Shown here: positions 20,518-30,382 of the stretch, piece by piece
How positions within the stretch are numbered: position 1 is the stretch's first letter
Layout: every line of letters starts with the position of its first letter
Assembly (NCBI RefSeq): GCF_000153405.2
Contig: NC_020802.1
Span: forward strand, 1,755,883-1,819,882
Length of the DNA stretch: 64,000 nucleotides
DNA from: Psychromonas sp. CNPT3
GTDB taxonomy: Bacteria > Pseudomonadota > Gammaproteobacteria > Enterobacterales > Psychromonadaceae
Direction of reading: 5' to 3'
Position numbers and translations under genes: made by a program
Notes under the pieces: model-generated
Databases searched by the model: none
What the model saw: only the letters and a program-made list of their open reading frames with translations
Told to the model about the DNA's origin: nothing

Positions 20518-21351
20518 TTATTTTGATCCTTTATAAATAGCGATACTGATGCGCTCATTGCGCGCGAGATCGCACTCTGTTCTTATTTCATCAAACTCAA
20601 AAAGGCGGAATATATTACGTACCGCCTCGCCTTGCTCAAAGCCATGTTCAATCATTAACGTGCCATTGGTTTTTAAATATAAGCGCGCTTGGCTTACAAT
20701 TAAATGAATATCTGCCAGTCCTTTGTCATCTGCGACTAAAGCCGATAAAGGCTCAAAACGTACATCGCCTTCGGCTAAATGATGATCCTCTTTATCAATG
20801 TACGGAGGATTACTCACAATAAGATCAAAGCGCCCATGCACTTGACTAAACCAATCACTTTGATAAATATTAACATTATCTAGCTTTAATGCTTGCCTGT
20901 TTTCAATCGCTAATTGCACTGCGTCTGCATTAAAGTCAACCGCACTACACTGCGCATGAGGCAATTCACTGGCAAGCGCTAAAATAATTGCGCCTGTGCC
21001 CGTCCCTAAATCTAAAATATGCGAGTTAGGTGAGCAAACTTGTAATGCATATTCAACTAATGTTTCTGTATCTGCACGCGGAATAAGCGTCGAGGCATTC
21101 ACCTTAAAAGGCAAAGACCAAAACTCACGAGTGCCCGTTAAGTATGCAACAGGGACCCCTTTGATACGCTCATCAATCAGAGCTTTATAAGCCTCTTTTT
21201 GCATATCTGTTAAAAGGCGCTCAGGCCACGTCATTAAATACACACTCTCTTTTTGTAAAACAAAACAGAGTAATACCTGTGCATCAAGTAACGCACTGTC
21301 ACTTTTAAGCAATAATGATTTCGCCCAGACGACGGCGGCATCTATGCGCAA
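20518..21351 (-). CDS. prmC: Peptide chain release factor N(5)-glutamine methyltransferase PrmC
   Basis: PrmC (HemK) methylates the glutamine of the GGQ motif in RF1 and RF2. The 277-residue protein shows the helical N-terminal recognition domain, SAM motif ILDLGTGTGAIILALA (about residues 114-129) and the catalytic NPPY in LIVSNPPYIDKED (about 181-193). Its start directly abuts the prfA stop, so it is probably coupled to its own substrate. Confidence 0.97.
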   Translation of the reverse strand: MRIDAAVVWAKSLLLKSDSALLDAQVLLCFVLQKESVYLMTWPERLLTDMQKEAYKALIDERIKGVPVAYLTGTREFWSLPFKVNASTLIPRADTETLVEYALQVCSPNSHILDLGTGTGAIILALASELPHAQCSAVDFNADAVQLAIENRQALKLDNVNIYQSDWFSQVHGRFDLIVSNPPYIDKEDHHLAEGDVRFEPLSALVADDKGLADIHLIVSQARLYLKTNGTLMIEHGFEQGEAVRNIFRLFEFDEIRTECDLARNERISIAIYKGSK

Positions 21352-22443
21352 TTAAAAATCACTCTGCGCAAGTGCTGCTAATTTATCGGCTTGATCTTCA
21401 AGTAAAATAGGATCAAGTAAGGCATCTAACTCACCTTCTAAAATATCATGCAAACAGTATAAGGTTAAATTGATACGATGATCACTCACACGTCCTTGCG
21501 GATAGTTATAAGTACGAATACGTTCACTACGATCGCCACTTGCTACTAAACTACGACGGATAACTTGCTCTTCCGCATGATTTTTTTCGTCTTCAGCTTG
21601 TTGTAAACGCGCTTGTAAAACAGACATCGCTTGCGCTCTGTTTTTATGTTGTGAACGCTGATCTTGACACTCGACCACTGTGCCCGTAGGAATATGCGTC
21701 AAACGCACCGCCGAATCAGTTTTATTCACGTGCTGACCACCTGCGCCAGATGCACGGAACGTATCCACTTTAAGGTCGGCAGGATTGATAACGATAGCTT
21801 CAGCTTCAGGAACTTCAGGCATCACCACAACCGTACATGCAGAGGTATGAATTCGCCCTTGCGACTCAGTTTCTGGAACACGTTGTACGCGGTGACCACC
21901 GGACTCAAACTTCATAATACCGTAAGCACCTTCGCCCTCAATTTTAGCAATGACCTCTTTATAGCCCCCTTGCTCACTGGCGTTGGTGTTCATTATTTCT
22001 AAACGCCATTTTTTACTATCAATGTATTTGCTGTACATACGGAAAAGGTTTCCGGCAAAAATAGCGGCTTCATCCCCACCCGCACCGGCGCGAATTTCGA
22101 TATAACAGTTACGATCGTCATTAGGATCTTTAGGTAATAACAAGATTTCTAATTCAGATGAAAGCGTTTCTAACGTTGCTTTGGCTTCTTTTACTTCTTC
22201 AACGGCCATTTCTTGCATTTCAGGATCATCGTCTTCAAGCATCATTTTTGCACTTTCAAGATCTTCAACCGCACCTTGATAACCTTTAAAACTAAGCACA
22301 ACGACTTCAAGTTGAGAATACTCTTTGGTTAATTTACGATATTTATCTTGATCCGCTAAGGTCGCAGGATCGCCAAGTAACGCTTGAACTTCCTCATAGC
22401 GCTCAACTAATCCCTCTAATTTTGCAACAATTGATGCTTTCAT
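21352..22443 (-). CDS. prfA: Peptide chain release factor 1
   Basis: RF1 reads UAA and UAG and triggers hydrolysis of peptidyl-tRNA. The 363-residue protein contains the GGQ loop in [21 protein letters not shown] (about residues 225-245) and [30 protein letters not shown] before it. The stop-recognition loop ends in the [11 protein letters not shown] region. It sits between hemA and prmC, as in most gammaproteobacteria. Confidence 0.97.
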   Translation of the reverse strand: MKASIVAKLEGLVERYEEVQALLGDPATLADQDKYRKLTKEYSQLEVVVLSFKGYQGAVEDLESAKMMLEDDDPEMQEMAVEEVKEAKATLETLSSELEILLLPKDPNDDRNCYIEIRAGAGGDEAAIFAGNLFRMYSKYIDSKKWRLEIMNTNASEQGGYKEVIAKIEGEGAYGIMKFESGGHRVQRVPETESQGRIHTSACTVVVMPEVPEAEAIVINPADLKVDTFRASGAGGQHVNKTDSAVRLTHIPTGTVVECQDQRSQHKNRAQAMSVLQARLQQAEDEKNHAEEQVIRRSLVASGDRSERIRTYNYPQGRVSDHRINLTLYCLHDILEGELDALLDPILLEDQADKLAALAQSDF

Positions 22444-22464
22444 ATTTTTCTCTTTTTTAACGTT

Positions 22465-23721
22465 TTATTCATCGTTCAAACCTAATGCTGAACGTAATAT
22501 TTGTAGTTCATGATCATCAATAGCGCGACCTGCAAGTTTGAGTGCACGCGTAGGATCATGGATAATTTTATTAGTTAACTTAAAAGCCAGCTCGCGCATC
22601 ACTTTTTCTGCACTGTTACCTTTATGCAATGATGCAATGGCATGCTCTAACAAAGTATCACGCAATAACTCGTTTTTTTCGCGATAACGGCGGATACTTT
22701 CAACCGATTTTAGTGATTCAATCCAAGTTATAAACTCAATCACACACAATTCTATAATTTTTTCAGCTTCAATAGCTGCGCCTTGTCGCGCTTGTTTATT
22801 CTCTTCAATAATACCGTGTAAATCATCGACACTATACAAATAAACATCATGTAATTCATTAACTTGCTCTTCAATGTCTCGAGGCACTGCAATATCAATA
22901 AATAACATGGGTTGATTACGTCTTGCCTTTAACGCACTTTCAACCATACCTTTACCAATAATAGGTAAAGGACTTGCTGTTGATGAGATAATAATATCCG
23001 CATACGGCAAATGCTTAGGGATCTCTTCAAGCGTGATAGCTTGCGCATCAAATTGATCAACAAGATCCATCGCCCTTGATAAGGTGCGATTGGCAATGGT
23101 GATATTAGGCACATTATGCTCAACTAAATATTTACCGACTAACTCAATCGTCTCCCCAGCACCAATTAATAAAACATGGCTCTGCGCAAGGTCGCTAAAT
23201 ATTTGCTTGGCAAGACACACAGCAGCAAAAGCGACTGAAATTGCATTCGCACCGATTTGCGTGTCGGTACGTACTTGTTTGGCAACAGTGAAAGTTTGTT
23301 GAAACCATTGTTGCAACACTTTCTTTACACTTTTTGCTTGCCCAGCGCTGACAAACGCTTGTTTTATTTGCCCCAATATTTGAGGCTCGCCTAATACTAA
23401 AGAGTCCAGACCTGAAGCGACCCTAAAAAGGTGCTGCACCGCTTTATCATTTGTATAACAATATAAACTATCGACTAGGTCGGTAAGCGCTACACCATGG
23501 AAATGACATAACCAGTTGATCACAACCTGACAACTCTCACCGCTTAAATTGCAGTATATTTCACTGCGATTACACGTTGATACGATCACCGCTTCTAATA
23601 CGCCATCTTGCTTTAATAAGTCTTGATACGCACGCGCGAGTGTCTCGGGTGAAAACGCCACTTTTTCTCGCAATGAGACAGAGGCGCTTTGATGGTTAAT
23701 TCCAATCGCAAATAAAGGCAT
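22465..23721 (-). CDS. hemA: Glutamyl-tRNA reductase
   Basis: HemA reduces glutamyl-tRNA to glutamate-1-semialdehyde, the first committed step of C5 tetrapyrrole synthesis. The 418-residue protein has catalytic Cys50 in IVSTCNRSEIY, the NADPH-domain signature VLLIGAGETIELVGKYL (about 186-202), IANRTLSRA, and the C-terminal dimerisation helices (HDPTRALKLAGRA). It is the first gene of the minus-strand cluster. The 190-220 bp upstream of it, shared with divergent bamE, hold no other gene. Confidence 0.97.
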   Translation of the reverse strand: MPLFAIGINHQSASVSLREKVAFSPETLARAYQDLLKQDGVLEAVIVSTCNRSEIYCNLSGESCQVVINWLCHFHGVALTDLVDSLYCYTNDKAVQHLFRVASGLDSLVLGEPQILGQIKQAFVSAGQAKSVKKVLQQWFQQTFTVAKQVRTDTQIGANAISVAFAAVCLAKQIFSDLAQSHVLLIGAGETIELVGKYLVEHNVPNITIANRTLSRAMDLVDQFDAQAITLEEIPKHLPYADIIISSTASPLPIIGKGMVESALKARRNQPMLFIDIAVPRDIEEQVNELHDVYLYSVDDLHGIIEENKQARQGAAIEAEKIIELCVIEFITWIESLKSVESIRRYREKNELLRDTLLEHAIASLHKGNSAEKVMRELAFKLTNKIIHDPTRALKLAGRAIDDHELQILRSALGLNDE

Positions 23722-23941
23722 TCAATAATTTCACAAGACAAGTTAAATAAACAAAGGTGAATTCTACTAATATTTAGGGTAAATTTAAAGGGTGAGAGCA
23801 CTTCTTACGCATTTATATCCCTTTTATCGTAAAAAAAGTCACTTTAAGCCCTAAACAGCCACTCTCTATAATTTACAACGCCCTCTGCCTTGGGTATTAT
23901 TCAGGCTCTTTTTGTTATTATTTAAAGTTGCTATCAAAATC

Positions 23942-24319
23942 ATGCTAATTAAAAACACTATTGTTTCTCTTTTTCTTGTCAGTGCACTTTCGGGTTGCTC
24001 ATCTCTTTATGATACTTTTGTTTATCAAATTGATGTTACCCAAGGTAACTACATTGATACCCAAAAAATGGCGCAACTTGAACTCGGAATGGATCAGCAA
24101 CAAGTCATCTTCCTGTTAGGCTCTCCGATGTTAGTGGATCCCTTTGATTCTTCTAGCTGGTATTATATTCGTTATATCAAGCCCGGTGGCGAAGCTATCC
24201 AGCAACAACAAATCGTTTTAAAGTTTGAAAATAGAATTTTACAACGCATTGAAAAAGAAAAGGAAATTGAAATTAGCCCACTTGTTGAAGAGATGCAAGT
24301 TGAAGCCGAAAAAGCATAG
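23942..24319 (+). CDS. bamE: Outer membrane protein assembly factor BamE
   Basis: BamE (SmpA) is a lipoprotein of the BAM complex that inserts beta-barrel proteins in the outer membrane. I choose the ATG at 23942, which gives a compact signal peptide ending in lipobox LSGC (Cys19). The frame is open further upstream only to a TTG. The core shows [33 protein letters not shown] and WYYIRY. The C-terminus is acidic ([11 protein letters not shown]). The convergent rnfH-ratA pair lies next to it, the standard arrangement. Confidence 0.93.
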   Translation: MLIKNTIVSLFLVSALSGCSSLYDTFVYQIDVTQGNYIDTQKMAQLELGMDQQQVIFLLGSPMLVDPFDSSSWYYIRYIKPGGEAIQQQQIVLKFENRILQRIEKEKEIEISPLVEEMQVEAEKA

Positions 24320-24346
24320 ATACGACAAATATTGGCAAGTTTGCCT

Positions 24347-24643
24347 TTATTTGTTTTTTTGTGCCATTTTAGCTGCGCGTAACTTGCGCATTTCTTTAGG
24401 ATCGGCCGTTAGAGGGCGATATATTTCAATTCTATCTCCCGCTTTTAACGTATAGTCTAATTTTTCAATACGGCTAAAAATCCCCACCTTTGCCTCACTA
24501 ATTATTATTTGGGGAAAATGCTGGGTTATGCCTGAAAGATGCAGGCTCTGCTCAATTGAGCTTCCCTCGGGTACCGACACCGACAATAATACTTGCTTAT
24601 GAGGAAGCCCGTATACCACTTCAATATCAATCATTTCACTCAT
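24347..24643 (-). CDS. rnfH: RnfH family ubiquitin-like protein (RatB)
   Basis: The 98-residue protein of the UPF0125/RnfH family has a beta-grasp fold. The start at 24643 is chosen because AGAGGGG precedes it at good spacing and MSEMIDIEVVYGLPHKQ is the family N-terminus. Other conserved parts are VFSRIEKLDYTLKAGDRIEIYRPLTADPKE and a basic tail RKLRAAKMAQ. The role is unclear. It is adjacent to ratA, which gave the E. coli name RatB. Confidence 0.9.
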   Translation of the reverse strand: MSEMIDIEVVYGLPHKQVLLSVSVPEGSSIEQSLHLSGITQHFPQIIISEAKVGIFSRIEKLDYTLKAGDRIEIYRPLTADPKEMRKLRAAKMAQKNK

Positions 24644-24662
24644 TTTTATCCCCTCTACTTTA

Positions 24663-25100
24663 TTAACGTTCGCCATAAACAGACTTAGCACGCTCCGCAA
24701 AAGATTTTACCATTGAGCCCACTAAATCCTTAAAAATGCGCCCAAACGCCAGCTCAATTAATTTACTCTTAAACTCAAATTTTAAATCGAAACAGACCTT
24801 ACACGCTTGGCTATCTAAGGGTATAAAAACCCAGCCACCACTGAGCGACTTAAAAGGGCCTTCTAATAAATGCATTTCTATTTGTTTACCTGGCGTTAAA
24901 ACGTTCTCTGTCGTAAAACTCTGACTTATTCCCGCTTTAGAGACTTTAACGCGAGCACGCATCATATTGTTTTCATGCATTAATAACTGCGCACCAACAC
25001 ATCCCGGTAAAAACGCGGGGTAAGATTCTACATCGTTGACCAATTGGTACATTTCATCTGCGCTATACATTAGTAACGCACTACGGGAGACTTCAGCCAT
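24663..25100 (-). CDS. ratA: RatA / COQ10-like START domain protein
   Basis: This 145-residue START/polyketide-cyclase-like protein has SALLMYSADEMYQLVNDVESYPAFLPGCVGAQLL at the N-terminus and LEGPFKSLSGGWVFIP in the middle, typical of RatA/YfjG. E. coli RatA has been described as a ribosome-association toxin. Relatives act in ubiquinone binding (Coq10). The sequence does not decide between the two. rnfH follows 19 bp later on the same strand, and smpB is divergent. Confidence 0.92.
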   Translation of the reverse strand: MAEVSRSALLMYSADEMYQLVNDVESYPAFLPGCVGAQLLMHENNMMRARVKVSKAGISQSFTTENVLTPGKQIEMHLLEGPFKSLSGGWVFIPLDSQACKVCFDLKFEFKSKLIELAFGRIFKDLVGSMVKSFAERAKSVYGER

Positions 25101-25206
25101 TCTCTCAACTCTTAGATAAAAAAAGCAGTTTATACTATCTCACTATTGAAAAAAAATAATTTAGACATATATCTAGTTTAATTATTTACAGTTACAATAT
25201 GAGACT

Positions 25207-25692
25207 ATGGCTAAAAAAAAATCAAAAACTAAAAACAATGAAAATACGATAGCACGTAATAAACGTGCGAGTCACGAGTACCACTTAGAAGAACGCTTTG
25301 AAGCGGGTCTTGAACTACAAGGCTGGGAAGTGAAATCGTTGCGTGCGGGTAAAGCAAATATCGCAGATAGCTATATTTTCCTTAAAAATGGAGAAGCATG
25401 GTTATTAGGCGCCTCTTTCCCCCCTCTTGATGCTGCTTGTTCACATGTTGTGTGCGAGCCTATGCGCTATCGTAAACTTTTATTAAAACGACGCGAATTA
25501 GATAACCTACTCGGTAAAGTTGATCGCCAAGGTTACTCTATTATCCCTATTTCTTTGTATTGGAAAAATGCATGGGTGAAAATATCCTTTGCCTTGGCAA
25601 AAGGTAAACAGGCTCATGACAAACGCAATGCAGATAAAGATCGTGAATGGCAAGTACAAAAAGAACGCATGATGAAACACAGCGTTCGTTAA
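25207..25692 (+). CDS. smpB: SsrA-binding protein SmpB
   Basis: SmpB binds tmRNA and brings it to stalled ribosomes. The 161-residue protein has [42 protein letters not shown] and the basic C-terminal tail [25 protein letters not shown], which enters the mRNA channel. Its RNA partner gene ssrA begins 96 bp downstream. Confidence 0.97.
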   Translation: MAKKKSKTKNNENTIARNKRASHEYHLEERFEAGLELQGWEVKSLRAGKANIADSYIFLKNGEAWLLGASFPPLDAACSHVVCEPMRYRKLLLKRRELDNLLGKVDRQGYSIIPISLYWKNAWVKISFALAKGKQAHDKRNADKDREWQVQKERMMKHSVR

Positions 25693-25749
25693 ATAAGCAG
25701 TCAAACAATCGGGGTTAAGATAAAGCTATCTAGCTTCGATTGGCTTTGC

Positions 25750-25755
25750 TATACT
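25750..25755 (+). promoter_or_regulatory. Probable -10 element of ssrA
   Basis: TATACT lies 33 bp before the mature 5' end of tmRNA, a suitable place for the -10 of a precursor with a short leader to be processed. A matching -35 is poor, so this is a tentative call. Confidence 0.45.
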
Positions 25756-25788
25756 CATCGAGTAAGCAGAGCATTTGTTTACCACTGT

Positions 25789-26142
25789 GGGGATGATTTA
25801 GGACTCGACGAGATTCTTGAAACCCAAGGTGCATGCCGAGGTGACGGCTGGCCTCGTAAAAAGCCGTCAACGTTATAGTTGCAAACGACTCTAACTACTC
25901 TCTAGCAGCTTAGGCTAGCTAGCCTTCCACCCAAGTTTCTCCTATGGGCAGGGATTCGGAAGGTCATTTACATTGGATAGCGAGGGAACCTTGTTCGAGG
26001 GTGAACCGCGAAATAGTATCGGACTCGCTTTTTGGTATCCTGTCTGTCGGAGATCAACGAGTTAACTAAAAGACTGACTAAGCATGTAGTACCGAGGATG
26101 TAGGTTTTTCGGACGGGGGTTCGACTCCCCCCATCTCCACCA
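25789..26142 (+). ncRNA. ssrA: Transfer-messenger RNA (tmRNA)
   Basis: tmRNA rescues ribosomes stalled on broken mRNAs and tags the products for degradation. The 5' end GGGGATG pairs with CATCTCC before the terminal ACCA (acceptor stem with one G-U pair). Conserved blocks include GACTCGACGAGATT-like 5' sequence, AAACCCAAGGTGCATGCCGAGG, and the 3' TGTAGTACCGAGGATGTAGG, followed by a T-arm GGTTCGACTCCC. The tag frame at 25881-25913 encodes ANDSNYSLAA followed by TAG (resume codon GCA), close to the E. coli tag ANDENYALAA. The length is 354 nt. smpB lies just upstream. Confidence 0.97.
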
Positions 26143-26148
26143 CCTACC

Positions 26149-26183
26149 AGCCCCTGTGATCACTAGATCACAGGGGCTTTTTC
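26149..26183 (+). terminator. Terminator of ssrA
   Basis: A perfect 13-bp stem (AGCCCCTGTGATC / GATCACAGGGGCT) with loop ACTA is followed by TTTTT. It begins seven bases after the mature 3' end of tmRNA. Confidence 0.93.
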
Positions 26184-26428
26184 GTTCTAGTGACCACATT
26201 GTGTCCAATCCCATTTCAACTTTAATTATTTAGTTACTTACCCCCCCCAACAAAAAAAACTGTAATTGCACCAATGAATATTCCTAATCCGCGTACTGAT
26301 GTTACAATTAAAGTTATAAAAACCATGGTGTTTATAGCTTTTTCAGGTTTAAATAAATCCGTATATACGGATAATATTATCCGAGTAAATTAATTTAGTA
26401 CTGATATTAAAGGTATTTCAATTAACAC

Positions 26429-27877
26429 TTAAATACTTACAGGGTCTGGGATAGTAATACTAGGATCTGGTAGTAAGGATTTTACTTCAATCAAATTCCC
26501 GAAGTTAAATATATATACGTCCTTTTCTTTTTTAGTCATATCGAAATCAGGTGCTTGCTTTGTTTTAACACCGATCCAATTCGAAAAAATAGATATAAAA
26601 TGAAAAGCACTTACTTTGTTTTTTACAGTTACCTTTTTTGTATCATCACTAGACAACCTAATAAAAGGAATGCTGTAGTTAGATAAATACGCATTTCCCA
26701 CATGTAATTGAGACTTTTCTTTTGTACCCGTATCATTTAATCCATGATCAGAAAAATATATTAATGAATAGCTACGTTTTCGTTTTTTTAACCTATTTAT
26801 TACATTTTTAATTAAATTATCTGTGCCTTTATAACTAGACAAATAACAGGATAATTGCTTATTATCTAAATGATAAATGTCCTTTCTGATTCTTTCACAA
26901 AAATCAGGGTGAGAGCCCATCAAATGTAAAATAAACAAACGGTGTTTTTTTGTTTTTTTACCCAACTCTTTTGTGAATATAGGTAAAATAGCAGAATCGT
27001 TAACATTCATACTGTCATAGCTACCTAACTTTAAAAAAAACTTATGCTTACTTCGTTGTGCTATCATCGATATGGCAGTGTCAAAACTCCCTACAAAACC
27101 TTGATTAGAAATCCACGTTGTCTCTAATCCTGATTGATTTGCTAGCGTAATAATAGTATTACTTACATCCCCATATTTTAATGACAACGTTCTTGGTAAT
27201 GAAGTCGTTGTATTTGGAGCAGCAGAAAGATAACCATCCAGAAAGAAACCATTAGTTTTTTTTAAAAAAGGTGTCGTATTTAATGCGTAACCATAAGCAG
27301 ACATGTAATCTTTACGCATGCTTTCACCAATAATTAACACATAGTCATCATAATTACTTTTGTTACTTATAATCTCCCAAGATGGCTGTATTAATAAGCT
27401 TTCTGTAAATTTTTTATTTTCATTAAAAGCCAAAGTTGTATTAATGAATATTCTTTTATAGAAATCACCCACGGGTGATATTAAAAATAATACAACTCCG
27501 ACAAGTATGATTTTTTTATTAAACTTAAATTCTACATAACTTACATATATAATTATTACTATTAATAGCAATATATTTAGTAATACAAACAACATTGGGA
27601 TCACACTAAGAAACTCTAAAGACTCCCTTACATTCGTTTCAAAGAAGGACACTAATATCCCAATATTTAATCTGCCATATATCATTCCAGTTGTGAAATA
27701 TACCAAGGGTAAAATCAAAAGAGGTAGTATAAAATAACGTTTGATATTTTTATTACCTGATAATAAAAATAACGAAACGAGAAGAGAAAAAGAAGATAGC
27801 ATTTTATCTACATTGAATTGTGGTCCAAGCCCAAACACTAACAATAACCACATCGTAATAATAACAAAGCATTTCAT
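26429..27877 (-). CDS. Phosphoethanolamine transferase-like membrane enzyme (alkaline phosphatase superfamily)
   Basis: The 482-residue protein has about five N-terminal membrane segments (residues 1-150) followed by a periplasmic sulfatase-fold domain. Active-site elements typical of lipid A/LPS phosphoethanolamine transferases are visible: LIIGESMRKDYMSAYGY (metal Glu), SAAPNTTTSLPRTLSL (candidate nucleophile Thr), HLMGSHPDFCERI, and YFSDHGLND. It most resembles the EptA/EptC/YhbX group. The acceptor (lipid A, core or another glycan) cannot be told from sequence. The gene is AT-rich, stands alone, and lies directly beyond tmRNA, a common island site, which suggests acquisition. The 26184-26428 gap holds no gene. 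Confidence 0.82.
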   Translation of the reverse strand: MKCFVIITMWLLLVFGLGPQFNVDKMLSSFSLLVSLFLLSGNKNIKRYFILPLLILPLVYFTTGMIYGRLNIGILVSFFETNVRESLEFLSVIPMLFVLLNILLLIVIIIYVSYVEFKFNKKIILVGVVLFLISPVGDFYKRIFINTTLAFNENKKFTESLLIQPSWEIISNKSNYDDYVLIIGESMRKDYMSAYGYALNTTPFLKKTNGFFLDGYLSAAPNTTTSLPRTLSLKYGDVSNTIITLANQSGLETTWISNQGFVGSFDTAISMIAQRSKHKFFLKLGSYDSMNVNDSAILPIFTKELGKKTKKHRLFILHLMGSHPDFCERIRKDIYHLDNKQLSCYLSSYKGTDNLIKNVINRLKKRKRSYSLIYFSDHGLNDTGTKEKSQLHVGNAYLSNYSIPFIRLSSDDTKKVTVKNKVSAFHFISIFSNWIGVKTKQAPDFDMTKKEKDVYIFNFGNLIEVKSLLPDPSITIPDPVSI

Positions 27878-28040
27878 ATGTCATGATCTCTAACATTAAT
27901 TAATTTAAGCCAAATTATAACCCTATAAAACAAAAAATACAGCACACTCTATAACGTCAATAACTCAGCATCATATTGCCGGTGTCTAATTTTATGTTTG
28001 TTCCTTTATCATTCTTAACCTTATTTATACTAATAGGATT

Positions 28041-28600
28041 TTAAGACTTGATCGTTAACGACACTTCAGCCTTATTTTTTATTGCATGATTCGTTAGCGG
28101 AGCCACTTTTGAGAGTGGCATTATATTTTTAGGTAAACTCGCATTTGATGATGTGAGAGTGCTCTTTTTATTAAGCGCTTCATTGGTAGTTATCCCTGAT
28201 TTTACGTTTTTATCCTTTAGTTTTCCAAGCTTGATATTGAGTTTATCAATGTCATCACCCGCCTCGGTAGCAGACGTTTCCACCCATCGGGGATAAGCGC
28301 ATCTGGTAGCATTTTTATCAATGATTTAATACCATCCCATACCCACCCTATCGCCTCGCCAACGGCTTTTAATACCACATCAAAGCCAATAAATTTATCG
28401 ATTAAATAACCTATTCCAACAACGGCCACCAATGCGGCTGCAACCATTAACATAGTGGGGTTCCTCGTAATAACGGAGTTGAGCGTAATGAACGCTATTT
28501 TCAAGGTAAGCAAGATCCCAATAAACCCTTTGAAATTGTCTTTTATAACGAGAACGCCTTTGATAACAAGTAAAAATGCCTTATAAATAAAGTTTAAGAC
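28041..28600 (-). pseudogene. Remnant of a phage tail tape-measure gene (frameshifted)
   Basis: Two overlapping minus-strand frames together read as one tape-measure C-terminal part. The first (28600 down to 28217) gives a hydrophobic helical stretch, VLVIKDNFKGFIGILLTLK, then NPTMLMVAAALVAVVGIGYLIDKFIG and WVWDGIKSLIKMLPDALIPDGW. The second (28283 to 28041) continues in another frame with ETSATEAGDDIDKLNIKLGKL and ends in a normal stop. Continuity is broken by a frameshift near 28283, and an upstream TGA at 28601-28603 cuts the N-terminal part. No other tail genes remain, so this is a prophage fossil a short distance from ssrA. Confidence 0.7.
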
Positions 28601-28658
28601 TCACACTGCCTCTTTGATTGGCGTCTAACTCGCAGCATGAGATGAGAAGCTAATTACA

Positions 28659-29291
28659 TCAGGCATTTTGTATTGCGTAGTTTTGCAGGATTTTAGGCAC
28701 TTTATTTTTAGGCGTATTAGCGATTTGTTGCATTAATGAGAACAAGGGCCGTTTAATGCCATAGGTTTGGCTAATATTATCCAGCATGTGTAGCCATAAC
28801 TTGGCGGTCATTTGTGCATCGAATAACGCGCGGTGAAAGCCCCCCTCTTCCGACAAATTTAACTGCTTAACTAAGTTGCCTAGACTGTGGCTTTGAGAAT
28901 CAATATTAATTCTCCGCGACACTAATAACGAGCAGGTAAATTCCCCCTGATAAGTACGTGATATCTCATCTAATTCATTATCTAAGAATTTTTTATCAAA
29001 AGATGCGTTATGCGCCAATAAATTATCATCGCCGATAAAATCACAAAACTGCGCCATCACGTCACTGCAACTGGCAGCTTCCTTTAGCATGTGATTAGTA
29101 ATACCCGTGTAATCTTCAATAAAACTATTTACTCTGATCCCAGGGTTCATTAGAGCCTGAAACTGATCGGTAACTTCACCATTGACGATACGTACAGCGC
29201 CAATTTCAATGGCTCTGTCGCCTTGATTTGGCGATAAGCCGGTGGTTTCAAAATCGAGCACCACGATAGTGTCTGCAAAGCGTTGATTCAT
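28659..29291 (-). CDS. DnaQ-like 3'-5' exonuclease
   Basis: The 210-residue protein has the DEDDh exonuclease fold: motif I VVLDFETTGLSP, motif II AHNASFDKKFLDNEL, and motif III HRALFDAQMTAKLW. It is a stand-alone epsilon-like nuclease, similar to the DnaQ/ExoX group, rather than the replicative subunit, because it lacks the polymerase-binding tail of DnaQ. The start at 29291 (MNQRFADTIVV) is preceded by a GAGAG-type site; ten more codons are open upstream. It lies between the tape-measure remnant and a PhyH gene. The substrate (DNA repair or RNA) is undetermined. Confidence 0.85.
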   Translation of the reverse strand: MNQRFADTIVVLDFETTGLSPNQGDRAIEIGAVRIVNGEVTDQFQALMNPGIRVNSFIEDYTGITNHMLKEAASCSDVMAQFCDFIGDDNLLAHNASFDKKFLDNELDEISRTYQGEFTCSLLVSRRINIDSQSHSLGNLVKQLNLSEEGGFHRALFDAQMTAKLWLHMLDNISQTYGIKRPLFSLMQQIANTPKNKVPKILQNYAIQNA

Positions 29292-29566
29292 AATATAAAC
29301 TCTCATTAATAGAAGCATCATTGTTACAGATATTTACAATAAATTGTACTAGAAATATTTATTTAAATAATGAATAGAACTAACAGCCCCATTGACCAGA
29401 AAAATCAGGTATTTATCCCCCTATAATTTGGAAAACCTATGCTTGTGCAGCAGGTTTATCGATGCTAAATTACGCTCAAAATAGCGTTACATAAAGAATA
29501 GTGAATATTAATCACATGTGTGAATTTTTATATCTCCCTTTAAATAAATTGAGGTAATAGTCGTTA

Positions 29567-30382
29567 ATGATCGAAAGTCGCAATCAATTACGAAGTAATT
29601 ATGAAGTTGAAGGTTACTTTGTTATTAGAAATTATTTTAGTGTCGCTGAGATTGCATCACTGAGAACCGTCATTTTAAAATTCCATACATTATGGAAAGA
29701 TGACAATGTTTATTTTTATCGACAAGAGGCATTCAATTCCTCTTTGATCACTGGCAGTGAATATTTAGGCTTCTATGATCGCGTCATGCTGTTTGATTTC
29801 ATCAGTTCCAAGAAAATAATGGATATTGTCTATTCGGTTATCCCTAATGATCCCGCATTTATGAATACGCAGTTGTTTTTTAACCCTTATAATAAACAGC
29901 AAGATAATTTTTGGCATCGAGACTGTCAATATGATCATGGTGTCGAAATGCAAAAAAAGGTCATTCATGACACCCAAGTCTTGCACCTGCGGATCCCTTT
30001 ATTTGATGAACCCGGCATGGAGCTAATACCAGGTACTCATAAACGTTGGGATAATGATGAAGAATTTAATGTCCGCCAAGAAATAAACGATAAATTGAGT
30101 AGCGATAGCATCTCGACGGGTAAGACGATTGCATTGGCAGCGGGTGACTTATTGGTTTTTTCAGCAGATATGATCCACCGTGGTTTGTACGGAAAAGATA
30201 GGTTAGCGTTGGATATTTTAGTGTTTGAGTCAACGGCTGACTTTGTTGATTATGTTGATGACGACTGCTTACCCGATAGTGCAATGCTAGAAAAAATAAC
30301 AGATCCTAGGTTGTTCAATAACACCTTAAACTTGAAGGCGAAGTCTGCTACAAAATTAGATGCTCAGATCTTTAATCTTTAA
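29567..30382 (+). CDS. Phytanoyl-CoA dioxygenase (PhyH) family protein
   Basis: The 271-residue Fe(II)/2-oxoglutarate-dependent oxygenase has metal ligands in FWHRDCQYDHG (His117, Asp119) and MIHRGL (His204). Arg212 in KDRLALDI would bind 2-oxoglutarate. The segment GMELIPGTHKRWDND is typical of PhyH proteins that act on small hydrophobic or amino-acid substrates. Bacterial members range from fatty-acid to ectoine hydroxylation, and no ectoine genes are near, so the substrate is unknown. It is monocistronic, with a 245-bp AT-rich upstream gap holding no gene. Confidence 0.85.
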   Translation: MIESRNQLRSNYEVEGYFVIRNYFSVAEIASLRTVILKFHTLWKDDNVYFYRQEAFNSSLITGSEYLGFYDRVMLFDFISSKKIMDIVYSVIPNDPAFMNTQLFFNPYNKQQDNFWHRDCQYDHGVEMQKKVIHDTQVLHLRIPLFDEPGMELIPGTHKRWDNDEEFNVRQEINDKLSSDSISTGKTIALAAGDLLVFSADMIHRGLYGKDRLALDILVFESTADFVDYVDDDCLPDSAMLEKITDPRLFNNTLNLKAKSATKLDAQIFNL

